A program made the translations under genes and the position numbers. From DATHSY01 sp046729855 (GTDB lineage: Bacteria > Actinomycetota > UBA4738 > HRBIN12), in contig JBKPHM010000098.1 of NCBI GenBank assembly GCA_046729855.1, positions 1 to 25,145 of the forward strand: a stretch of 25,145 bases of DNA, read 5' to 3'. Below are positions 14,931 to 21,790 of the stretch, piece by piece; positions within the stretch are counted from its first letter, which is position 1, and every line of letters starts with the position of its first letter. The notes under the pieces are model-generated. The model worked only from the letters and a program-made list of their open reading frames with translations. It ran no database searches and was not told the DNA's origin.

Positions 14931-15478
14931 GAGGCGCCGTCGAGGTCGGGCGCCAGGTCTACCTGCGTCACCCGACGTCACGCGACGCCGCGCCGTTCGT
15001 CAGGAACGCGCGAGCCAGTCGCCGTCTCCACGCATCGTGGGTGCACGCGCCCGACTCCCCCGCCGCCTTCGAGGAACACCTCCGCAGGTCCCGCCGGCCC
15101 GACGTGAAGTCGTTCGTGATCTGTCGGCGGGAGGACGACGAGCTCGCCGGCGTCGTGACCCTCTCGCAGATCTTCCTCGGCAACCTCCGCAGCGCGTACC
15201 TCGGGTTCTACGCGTTCGAACCGTTCGCACGGCGCGGCCACATGACGGACGGCGTCCGGCTCATCCTGCGCCACGCCTTCCGCACGATCGGGCTGCACCG
15301 GGTCGAGGCGAACGTCCAGCCCGACAACGTGGCGTCGATGGCGTTCGTCGAGAGCATCGGGTTCCGGCGTGAGGGCTACTCGCTCAGGTACCTGAAGATC
15401 GCGGGCCGCTGGCGCGATCACGTGCGCTGGGCGATCCTCGCGGAGGAGTTCGTCACGCGCAGCGGTCGAGGTCGCTGA
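14927..15478 (+). CDS. GNAT N-acetyltransferase (RimJ/RimL-like)
   Basis: A 183-residue acyl-CoA-dependent acetyltransferase. It starts at GTG 14927 inside the upstream stop (GTGA overlap). The fold is clear: VYLRHPTSRDAAPFV at the N-terminus, AGVVTLSQIFLGNLRSAYLGFYAFEPFARRGHMTDGVRLILRHAF containing the acetyl-CoA-binding loop, then HRVEANVQPDNVASMAFVESIGFRREGYSLRYLKIAGRWRDHVRWAIL. The last part is typical of RimJ/RimL-type enzymes that acetylate N-terminal amino groups or small molecules. The operon position raises the possibility that it modifies a sulfoquinovose lipid or glycan, but this is only suggestive. Its 3' end overlaps the convergent psuG gene by 26 bases. Confidence 0.85.
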   Translation: MRGAVEVGRQVYLRHPTSRDAAPFVRNARASRRLHASWVHAPDSPAAFEEHLRRSRRPDVKSFVICRREDDELAGVVTLSQIFLGNLRSAYLGFYAFEPFARRGHMTDGVRLILRHAFRTIGLHRVEANVQPDNVASMAFVESIGFRREGYSLRYLKIAGRWRDHVRWAILAEEFVTRSGRGR

Positions 15479-16361
15479 GCGCGCCCGCGATCCTGCCGGC
15501 CAATGAGGCGTTCGCCTCGAGCAGCGCCACGTTGGCGCGTAGGCTCCTGCCGCCCGTCTCCTCCGCGAGCGCCGCGAGCAGGAACGGGGTGAGGACCTTC
15601 CCCCGCGCCCCGCTCGCTCGCGCGCGAGCGAGCGCTCGCTCGACGGCCTCGGCGTCGAGGGACGCGTCGAGCGCGTGCGACTCCGGGATCGGGTTGCAGA
15701 GGAGGATCGCCGACGGCGCGACCAGTCGCAGTGCGGCCGCGAGCGCGACGGCGGCCTCGGGCGGGTCGCGCACGACGTACTCCAGCTCCACCGGCGCCTC
15801 GCGGACGAGGAAGAACGGCAGCCGCCGGACACCGTAGCCGACCACGGCCACGCCGAGCTCGTCCAGGCGCTCGACCGTCGCCACGGGGTCGACGATCGAC
15901 TTGGGGCCGGAGCACACGAGCATCCCCGGCGTCCGCGAGAGCTCGACCAGGTCCGCCGACACGTCGTCGCCGGATCCGGGATGCACGCCACCGATCCCGC
16001 CGGTCGCCGCCACGACGAGGCCGGCCGCCGAGGCCGCCCACAGGGTCGCCGATACCGTCGTTCCGCCGAGGACGCCGGACGCCGCCGCGAGCGGGACGTC
16101 GCGCCGCGCGACCTTGACGGCGGCACCCGGCTCCGCGAGTCGCTCGAGCGTCCGCGCGTCCAGGCCGACGCGTACGGCGCCGCCCTCGACCGCGACCCAG
16201 GCCGGTACGGCGCCGGCGTCGCGGACGGCCCTGTCGAGAGCGCGCGCCGTGTCGGAGTTGGTCGGCACCGGCAGCCCCTGCGCGATCACGCTCGTCTCGA
16301 GCGCCACGACGCCGGTCCCACGTGCGAGCGCCTCGCGAACCTCGTCCGAGACCGCGAGCAT
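15453..16361 (-). CDS. psuG: Pseudouridine-5'-phosphate glycosidase
   Basis: A 302-residue enzyme with unmistakable PsuG motifs: VVALETSVIAQGLPVPTN near the N-terminus (catalytic glutamate), ATGGIGGVHPGSGDDVSADLVEL, CSGPKSIVDPVATVERLDELGVAVVGY (catalytic lysine), and LLCNPIPESHALD. PsuG reversibly splits pseudouridine 5'-phosphate into uracil and ribose 5-phosphate. I chose the ATG at 16361 because it overlaps the psuK stop as TGATG. The open frame upstream to 16655 is a shadow of psuK. A 24-bp perfect palindrome (15611-15634) sits inside the gene and encodes an Ala/Arg-rich stretch. It is the last gene of the operon headed by the TPP riboswitch and converges with the GNAT gene. Confidence 0.95.
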   Translation of the reverse strand: MLAVSDEVREALARGTGVVALETSVIAQGLPVPTNSDTARALDRAVRDAGAVPAWVAVEGGAVRVGLDARTLERLAEPGAAVKVARRDVPLAAASGVLGGTTVSATLWAASAAGLVVAATGGIGGVHPGSGDDVSADLVELSRTPGMLVCSGPKSIVDPVATVERLDELGVAVVGYGVRRLPFFLVREAPVELEYVVRDPPEAAVALAAALRLVAPSAILLCNPIPESHALDASLDAEAVERALARARASGARGKVLTPFLLAALAEETGGRSLRANVALLEANASLAGRIAGALSDLDRCA

Positions 16362-17230
16362 CAGACCTCGAGGCGTTCCGGCCAGGTATCGCGGCTCGAC
16401 GCCACGACCGCGCCCGCTGCGCAGGCAACCCGCAGCGCTTCGCCGGGCGAGCGCCGCTGCGTGAGCGACGCCAGGAGGGCGCCGTCGAACGCGTCCCCCG
16501 CGCCCGTCGGGTCGACGCCCTCGAGTGGGTCGGTGGAGAACCTGATCAGCAACCCTTCCCACGACATGACGGCGCCTCCGGCCCCGAGCTTCACGCAGAC
16601 GACGGGGTACCGGTGCGCGAGGGCCTCGGCCGCGTCCTCGCCGGGCTCGCCGCACAGCGCCTCGGCCTCGCGCTCGTTCGCGAACAGGACGTTCGCCTCA
16701 CGTGTCCAGGCGAAGAACCGGTCGCCTCCAACCGACTCGACGAGCGGCCACGACCCGGCGTCGATCGCGACGAACTGGGCCGTCGCTCGCTCGAGGGCGG
16801 CCCGCGCGGTCGCGTGCGTCTCGCGCTGCAGCAGCAGGTAGCCCGACACCAGGACGGCCCTCGCATCGAGCGTCGGCGGGAGGTGCTCCGGTCGGAACGT
16901 GGCGTTCGCGCCACGGTCGGCGACCATCGAACGCTCCTCGGGTACGTTGACCACCAGCATCGTCCCGGTCGGCGCCGTGGGGTCCACGGAGACCACCGCG
17001 TCGACGCCCCGCTCGGTGAGCGACTCGCGGACGATCCGTCCCGCCGTATCCTCGCCGACGCGCCCGACGACCCTCGCCTCCGCGCCCGTCGAGGCGGCCC
17101 ACACCGCGGCGTTGGCGGCGCTGCCCCCCGGCCTCAGACGGACGCGGCCGTGAACATCACCCCCGCGGGCCAGCGATCGCGACTGGGCGCTTACGTCCAG
17201 CATCAGGTCGCCGACACACGTCACGTCCAT
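16361..17230 (-). CDS. psuK: PfkB-family kinase, probable pseudouridine kinase
   Basis: A 289-residue ribokinase-like sugar/nucleoside kinase. LRPGGSAANAAVWAASTGAEARVVGRVGED is the PfkB N-terminal signature. VLVSGYLLL and AIDAGSW lie in the core, and DPTGAGDAFDGALLASL is the C-terminal signature with the catalytic aspartate. PfkB members cannot be told apart by motif alone. The immediate link to psuG (TGATG overlap) makes phosphorylation of pseudouridine at the 5' position the natural role. The ATG at 17230 follows the AIR-synthase-like gene by 30 bases. Because the transcript begins with a TPP riboswitch, a substrate related to thiamine precursors should also be considered. Confidence 0.87.
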   Translation of the reverse strand: MDVTCVGDLMLDVSAQSRSLARGGDVHGRVRLRPGGSAANAAVWAASTGAEARVVGRVGEDTAGRIVRESLTERGVDAVVSVDPTAPTGTMLVVNVPEERSMVADRGANATFRPEHLPPTLDARAVLVSGYLLLQRETHATARAALERATAQFVAIDAGSWPLVESVGGDRFFAWTREANVLFANEREAEALCGEPGEDAAEALAHRYPVVCVKLGAGGAVMSWEGLLIRFSTDPLEGVDPTGAGDAFDGALLASLTQRRSPGEALRVACAAGAVVASSRDTWPERLEV

Positions 17231-17260
17231 GCCGGCTGGAGCCTACCGGCGACGCGCCGC

Positions 17261-18334
17261 TCACGCCCGCTCTCGGATCCCAGCCGCCTCCTGCGCCCAC
17301 TCGCCGAAGGCTCCCCAGAACGGATCGAGGCCGGGATGCTCGAGGGGGCGGTCGCCGTCCTCTGTGACGAGGACGGACCCGGCGGACGCGTCGGTCACCT
17401 CGCCGACGACGGCGGCGTCGATCCGGGCACCGCCGAGGGCATCGACCAACGCGTCCGCGCGCTCCGGCACGACCGTCGCGATCAGCGTCCCTTCGGAGAT
17501 CGCCGTGTACGGGTCCATCCCGGTGTGCTCGCAGATCGCGCGGACCTCCGGCCGGACCGGGATCGCATCGAGCTCGACGCGCATCCCGACGCCCGATGCG
17601 GCGGCGACCTCCGTGAGCCCGCCGAACACGCCGCCCTCGGTCGCGTCGTGCATCGCCGTGACGCCGTCCCGGCGCAGGCCGAACCGCCGAGCCAGGACCG
17701 CCTCCGGTACGACGGTCATCGACCCGAACAGCGCGTCGCCCGCCGCGACGACGTCCTCGCCGACCCGTTGCGCCAGCCGCTCGGGGAACGTCGCGGCGAA
17801 CAGCGCCGTCGCCTCGATCGCGGCGCCCTTGGTGACGACGATGGCGTCGCCCGGGCGCGCCATCGCCGGCGTCACGAACCGGTCCTCGGGCCCGAGCGCC
17901 AGGCATGTCGCGCCGCCGACCATCGGCCACGCGCAGCCGTCGTAGCGCGCGGTGTGCCCGGTGACAACCGCGAGCCCGATCCCTTCGCACGCGCGATGGA
18001 ACGCGTCCCACAGCGCCGTCAGCTCGTCGTCGGTGACGTCCGGCGGCAGGTTCAGGTCCACCGACATCCAGCGCAGCGGCAGGCCGCTCGTCGACGCGTC
18101 GGAGGCGAGGATGTGCACTGCGAACCACGCCGCGCGCTCCCATCCATACGCGGGGACGATGAACACCGGATCGGCCGTGAGCGCCATCGCGACCCCGTCC
18201 GAAACGCGGACCACGCCGACGTCGACGCCATGCTGCGGACCGACCAGCACGTCGGCGTCCTTCGCACCGAGGCGCGTCAGGATCACTCGCTCGAACAGCT
18301 CGGCGGTCGCCTTGCCGGTCCGTTGCTCGCTCAT
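17261..18334 (-). CDS. AIR synthase / HypE-like ATP-binding protein in a thiamine operon
   Basis: A 357-residue protein of the PurM/ThiL/SelD/HypE superfamily. The order of parts fits the family: an N-terminal ATP-binding half with GVDVGVVRVSDGVAMALTADPVFIVP and ILASDASTSGLPLRWMSVDLNLP, then GHTARYDGCAWPMVGGATCLAL, RPGDAIVVTKGAAIEATALFA, and a C-terminal half with MHDATEGGVFGGLTEVAAASGVGM and ISEGTLIATV. DATEGGV and the EGTL motif look closer to HypE-like members than to canonical ThiL. Its ATG overlaps the thiE stop (ATGA), so it is made from the same riboswitch-controlled mRNA directly after ThiE. The best guess is the next step, phosphorylation of thiamine monophosphate to TPP, as a ThiL replacement. 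Hydrogenase maturation is unlikely since no hyp genes are seen. Confidence 0.8.
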   Translation of the reverse strand: MSEQRTGKATAELFERVILTRLGAKDADVLVGPQHGVDVGVVRVSDGVAMALTADPVFIVPAYGWERAAWFAVHILASDASTSGLPLRWMSVDLNLPPDVTDDELTALWDAFHRACEGIGLAVVTGHTARYDGCAWPMVGGATCLALGPEDRFVTPAMARPGDAIVVTKGAAIEATALFAATFPERLAQRVGEDVVAAGDALFGSMTVVPEAVLARRFGLRRDGVTAMHDATEGGVFGGLTEVAAASGVGMRVELDAIPVRPEVRAICEHTGMDPYTAISEGTLIATVVPERADALVDALGGARIDAAVVGEVTDASAGSVLVTEDGDRPLEHPGLDPFWGAFGEWAQEAAGIRERA

Positions 18335-18981
18335 CTCACGTTCACCCCTCGGCCTTGTCCGTGCACGGCAACGACCAGCCGTCGTGTCGCCTCGACCGGG
18401 TCGTCGGCCGCACCGACGGCGGAGATCACGGCGACGCCGGCGGCGCCGGCGCGGATCACCTGCCCTGCGTTGTCGTGCGTGATCCCACCGATCCCGACGA
18501 CCGGCAGCGCCGTCGCGGCGGCGATCGCGTCGATGCCCTCGAGCCCGAGCGGCTCCGCGTCGGGCTTCGTCGTCGTCGCCCAGACGGTCACGCCGAGGTA
18601 GTCGGCCCCGACAGCCTCCGCCGCGCGTGCCAGGTCCGGATCGTCGACGCTGATCCCGAGGATCGGTCCCGTCCCCAGCCGCGCGCGCGCGTTCGCCGGA
18701 TCGTCCCGCTGCCCCAGGTGCACGCCGTCGGCGCCGCTCTCGATCGCAACCTGGATCCGGTCGTTTACGACGAACAGCACCCCGGCGTCCCGACAGGCCT
18801 CGGCGAGCTCGCGGGCGATCGGTCGGAGATCGTCGTCGCGGAACTCCTTCGCGCGGAGCTGCACGGCGTCCGCTCCCCCTTCGATCGCCGCGAGCGCGAC
18901 GTCCCGGTGGGACCTGCGGGGGACGAGACCCGTCGACGTGACCACGTACACCCCGAGGGGGTGCGGTTCAACGCCTGCCAT
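18331..18981 (-). CDS. thiE: Thiamine-phosphate synthase
   Basis: A 216-residue TIM-barrel enzyme that joins HMP pyrophosphate and thiazole phosphate to make thiamine phosphate. Visible motifs: GVYVVTSTGLVPRR, AVQLRAKEF, FVVNDRIQVAIESGADGVHLGQRDDP, GISVDDPD, TTTKPDAEPLGLEGI, and VVGIGGITHDNAGQVIRAGAAGVAVISAV. I chose the ATG at 18981 because it follows the riboswitch-embedded GGAGGGAG ribosome-binding site. An in-frame start at 19017 would lie inside the conserved riboswitch core. It is the first gene of a four-gene operon: thiE, AIR-synthase-like, psuK, psuG. Confidence 0.95.
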   Translation of the reverse strand: MAGVEPHPLGVYVVTSTGLVPRRSHRDVALAAIEGGADAVQLRAKEFRDDDLRPIARELAEACRDAGVLFVVNDRIQVAIESGADGVHLGQRDDPANARARLGTGPILGISVDDPDLARAAEAVGADYLGVTVWATTTKPDAEPLGLEGIDAIAAATALPVVGIGGITHDNAGQVIRAGAAGVAVISAVGAADDPVEATRRLVVAVHGQGRGVNVR

Positions 18982-19078
18982 CGCTCCCTCCGCCGGCATT
19001 GCCCGGTTCAGGTTCAACGGGTCGCCGGCGCGCCGCCAGCCGGCCTCTCAGCCCGGTTGCCCCGAGCTCCCCGGTTCT
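18982..19078 (-). promoter_or_regulatory. TPP riboswitch (thi-box) upstream of thiE
   Basis: On the minus strand the conserved TPP aptamer elements occur in order: GGGGAGCTC (around 19073-19065), the invariant CTGAGA (19051-19046), then CCGTTGAACCTGAACCGGG and CAATGCCGGCGGAGGGAG just before the thiE ATG. The GGAGGGAG at the 3' end of the aptamer doubles as the ribosome-binding site, so TPP binding most likely hides it and blocks translation. No separate terminator is seen. The switch should control the whole thiE-AIRS-psuK-psuG transcript. Confidence 0.95.
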
Positions 19079-19094
19079 CGCCGTTTCTGGGCCG

Positions 19095-19100
19095 AGTATA
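19095..19100 (-). promoter_or_regulatory. -10 element of the thiE operon promoter
   Basis: TATACT on the minus strand puts the transcription start near 19088, about 10-15 bases before the TPP aptamer, as expected. The -35 region overlaps the 3' end of the upstream HDxxH membrane protein gene and shows no strong match. Confidence 0.55.
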
Positions 19101-19112
19101 CGGAGCGACGCG

Positions 19113-19841
19113 CTATCGCTCTGCCGTCGCCAGCCGCGCGATCTCCCGCTCGCGCCGGACCTTGCTCCAGTCACCCGTCTTGGTGGAGAACAGCACGTCC
19201 GTGGCGACCTCGAACATGCCGATCGCCAGGGTCGCCCACGCCGCCCATACCGGGGCCCGCGTCACCGGCCACAGCGCCAGCGCGACGAACGGCGCGATCT
19301 TCGTGGCGACCGCGCCGGCGGCGTGCATCGCCACCCGCCCGGCCGGATCGGCCCGGAGATACGTCGCGTAGTCGATCTTGATCCCGGGACGGGGCGGGAA
19401 CTGCCGGGGCCGGAAGAAGTAGGCGCTGAACGAGATCCCCACGGCGCGTCCGACCGCCCAGTGTGCGAGGTCGTGGACGCACACCGACCACGCGCCCGCC
19501 GCGAACAGGACCCCGAGCGCCGCGATCAGGTCCTCGTCCGCCCGCCTGGCGACGACGATCCCGACGGCGCCGGCGAGCGCGCCGAGGACCAGCACGGCGT
19601 TGCCGAACCACACCCGGAACCGGAGCGGGACGGCGCGCTCGAACGCGGCCCGGTCGATCCGCGCGATCCGCTCGGCGAGCCGGTCCGACGCCACGGGGTC
19701 GCGCTTGACGTCGGCGACGAGCTTCCAGAGTCCGAGGCGGCGCAGGTCGCGTTCGCCGGTGGAGAATGCCGCCTCGATCCGGAGAAGCCGGTCGTCGAGG
19801 GACCCCCTCGCCGGGCCCGAACCCTCACCAGCTTGGGCCAT
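19113..19841 (-). CDS. Multi-helix membrane protein with HDLAH motif, possibly M50-like metalloprotease
   Basis: A protein of 242 residues with no family I can name confidently. The first 80 residues are soluble and charged. About four hydrophobic segments follow: FGNAVLVLGALAGAVGIVV, LIAALGVLFAAGAWSVCVHDL, VATKIAPFVALALWPV, and WAAWATLAIGMFEVATDVLF. Within the second is VHDLAHWAVGRAVGI, an H-x-x-x-H arrangement like HExxH of site-2 (M50) proteases but with Asp for Glu. Near the C-terminus FEVATDVLFS supplies an aspartate where M50 proteins have their third metal ligand, then GDWSKVRRE. A zinc site is possible but unproven. The start is ATG 19841 (GTG 19844 adjacent), after GGAAGG. It is divergent from the PASTA kinase gene; the thiE operon promoter overlaps its 3' end. 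Confidence 0.7.
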   Translation of the reverse strand: MAQAGEGSGPARGSLDDRLLRIEAAFSTGERDLRRLGLWKLVADVKRDPVASDRLAERIARIDRAAFERAVPLRFRVWFGNAVLVLGALAGAVGIVVARRADEDLIAALGVLFAAGAWSVCVHDLAHWAVGRAVGISFSAYFFRPRQFPPRPGIKIDYATYLRADPAGRVAMHAAGAVATKIAPFVALALWPVTRAPVWAAWATLAIGMFEVATDVLFSTKTGDWSKVRREREIARLATAER

Positions 19842-19905
19842 CACACCTTCCGCTCGCGTTACGATGTCCGCCGGACGCGCCCGGCCCGTCGGTCTGCCCG
19901 CCTCT

Positions 19906-19921
19906 GGAGGTACCCAGCACG
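19906..19921 (+). promoter_or_regulatory. Ribosome-binding site before an unusual start codon
   Basis: GGAGG (19906-19910) is a strong Shine-Dalgarno sequence in an otherwise GC-biased gap. Eight bases downstream, in frame with the kinase, is ACG (19919-19921) instead of ATG or GTG. No ATG, GTG or TTG occurs in that frame between the end of the divergent gene (19841) and the glycine-rich loop of the kinase. Confidence 0.55.
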
Positions 19922-21790
19922 TCCAGCCGCACGAGGAACGAACGATCGATCCGCGTCCCCGACGCCGCGTCGGCGCTCACGACGCTCGACGGCCGCTACC
20001 ACGTCGTCGAGCGTATCGCCGCCGGCGGGATGGGCCAGGTCTACCGCGCCCGCGACGCCGTGCTGGCGCGGGAGGTCGCGATCAAGGTGTTGCACGCGGC
20101 CCTGGCGACCGACGCCGGATTCGTCGACCGGTTCCGCCGCGAGGCGCGCGCCGCGGCCAGCCTCGGCCATCCGAACATCGTCAACGTCCACGACTGGGGC
20201 GCCGTCGACCACATCTACTTCATGGTGATGGAGTTCGTCCGCGGGCAAAGCGTCCGCGACGTGCTGAACGCCGAGGGGTTCCTCGCGCCGTTGCAGGCCG
20301 CGGACATCCTGCTCCAGGTGCTGGCGGCGCTCGACCACGCGCACCGCAAGGGGATCGTCCACCGCGACATCAAGCCGGAGAACGTCATGCTCACCCCGGA
20401 CGGCGTCGCGAAGGTCGCCGACTTCGGCCTGGCCCGCGCCTACGCCGAGGGGCGCACCACGCAGGCAGGCAACGTGACCGGCACCGTGCAGTACCTCGCC
20501 CCCGAGCAGCTCCAGGGCGAGCCGGCCGACCCTCGGACCGACCTGTACTCGGTCGGCGTCGTCGCGTACGAGTTGCTGACCGGTCGCGTGCCGTTCGACG
20601 GCGAGACGCAGATGGCGATCGCGTATCGGCACCTCCGCGAGCGTGTCCCGCGCCCGTCCGCGCGCAACCCCGACGTGCCGCCCGGACTCGACGGCTGGGT
20701 CGCGTCGATGACCGAGAAGGACCGCGAGCTGCGGCCGGAGTCCGCGGCGGAGGCGCGACGCGACCTCGTCGCCGAGGCCGCGAGCCTGCCGGCGGCGGCA
20801 CCCGTCGCCGAGCTGGTTCGCGCGCGTCCAGACCTGCTGCCCGACGGCGACCCGCACAACGCGCCCACCGTCACGATCCGGCGGGCTGCGACGCGCGCGA
20901 AGCGCCGGCGCGGCGGGCGGTGGATGCTCGGCATGCTCGTGGTCGCGGCGCTGATCGGCACGGCCGCGTGGGGCGGCTGGACGTACCTCGTCCCCCACAC
21001 CGTCACCCTGCCGAGCCTCGTCGGGTCTGATCTCGAACGCGCGCAGGAGCGCCTGATCGACCTGGGGCTGCGAGTCCGGGAGCTTCCCGGCGAGTACGAC
21101 GAGACGATGAGGATCCCGAAGGGCGACGTGCTCAGGATGCGCCCGCAGCCCGGCACGGAGCTGGAGGAGGGCGCCGTCGTCAGCCTGGTGCCGTCGAAGG
21201 GGCCGCCGCCGGTCGACGTCCCGGACCTCGTCGGCAAGACGGTCGAACAAGCGCGTACGCTGCTCCAACAGGCGGGGCTGCGCCTCGGCCGATCTCCCGA
21301 GCGGTACAACGCGAAGTTCCGCGAGGGCCGCATCTTCTGGCAGAGCGTCGCGTTCCCCGGCCAAGCGCCGCGCGAATCGGAGATCGACGTGCGGGTGAGC
21401 AAGGGTCCCGAGCCGATCCCGTTGCCGAGCGTCGTCGGGAAGACGCAGGCGGAGGCCGAACGGCTCCTGGAAAGCTGGGTTCTCACCGTCGAGCAGAAGT
21501 TCTCCGACGACGTCGACCGCGGCTACGTGCTCGCCCAGACGCCGAACCCCAAGACCAAGCTCCAGCCGGGACAGGGCGTCACCATCGTCGTCTCGCTCGG
21601 ACCGAAGACGTTCGCGATGCCGAACGTCGTAGGGATGTCGAAACAGGCTGCCATCGACAGCCTCCAGGCGCTCGGCCTGCGCGTCGCCGTGTCGCCGTTG
21701 CCCGGATCGAACGGAACGACGGTCGCGGGGCAGCTCCCGCTCGCCGGCGAGACCGTTCGGTACGGCCAGACCGTAACGATCTACGTGTGA
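19919..21790 (+). CDS. Ser/Thr protein kinase with four PASTA domains (PknB/StkP type)
   Basis: About 623 residues counted from the ACG at 19919. The cytoplasmic kinase domain (about 26-290) has GRYHVVERIAAGGMGQVYRA (nucleotide loop), VAIK (Lys56), HRDIKPEN (catalytic Asp150), ADFGLARA, TVQYLAPEQ and DLYSVGVVAYELLTG, so it should be active. A linker ends in a basic RAKRRRGG, then one membrane helix (MLGMLVVAALIGTAAWGGW). Four extracellular PASTA repeats follow: LPSLVG, VPDLVG, LPSVVG and MPNVVG, each about 66 residues. PASTA kinases sense cell-wall fragments or lipid II and control growth and division. The start is odd: an in-frame ATG at 19766 exists, but it lies inside the divergent gene. 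Endonuclease IV overlaps the stop by GTGA. Confidence 0.93.
   Translation, partial: TSSRTRNERSIRVPDAASALTTLDGRYHVVERIAAGGMGQVYRARDAVLAREVAIKVLHAALATDAGFVDRFRREARAAASLGHPNIVNVHDWGAVDHIYFMVMEFVRGQSVRDVLNAEGFLAPLQAADILLQVLAALDHAHRKGIVHRDIKPENVMLTPDGVAKVADFGLARAYAEGRTTQAGNVTGTVQYLAPEQLQGEPADPRTDLYSVGVVAYELLTGRVPFDGETQMAIAYRHLRERVPRPSARNPDVPPGLDGWVASMTEKDRELRPESAAEARRDLVAEAASLPAAAPVAELVRARPDLLPDGDPHNAPTVTIRRAATRAKRRRGGRWMLGMLVVAALIGTAAWGGWTYLVPHTVTLPSLVGSDLERAQERLIDLGLRVRELPGEYDETMRIPKGDVLRMRPQPGTELEEGAVVSLVPSKGPPPVDVPDLVGKTVEQARTLLQQAGLRLGRSPERYNAKFREGRIFWQSVAFPGQAPRESEIDVRVSKGPEPIPLPSVVGKTQAEAERLLESWVLTVEQKFSDDVDRGYVLAQTPNPKTKLQPGQGVTIVVSLGPKTFAMPNVVGMSKQAAIDSLQALGLRVAVSPLPGSNGTTVAGQLPLAGETVRYGQTVTIYV

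Noticed and set aside
15611..15634. A 24-bp perfect palindrome of CGCTCG-type repeats
   Set aside because: It lies inside psuG, about 150 bases before its stop, and encodes an Ala/Arg-rich stretch (ALARARAS). Codon bias in Ala/Arg runs explains it; there is no reason to call a terminator or operator.
17261..18334. Hydrogenase maturation protein HypE
   Set aside because: The sequence has HypE-like traits, but no hyp or hydrogenase genes are present and it is coupled to thiE under a TPP riboswitch.
18982..19017. Upstream in-frame thiE start giving an N-terminal MNLNRAMPAEGA
   Set aside because: This stretch is the conserved 3' half of the TPP aptamer, and the ribosome-binding site lies after it.
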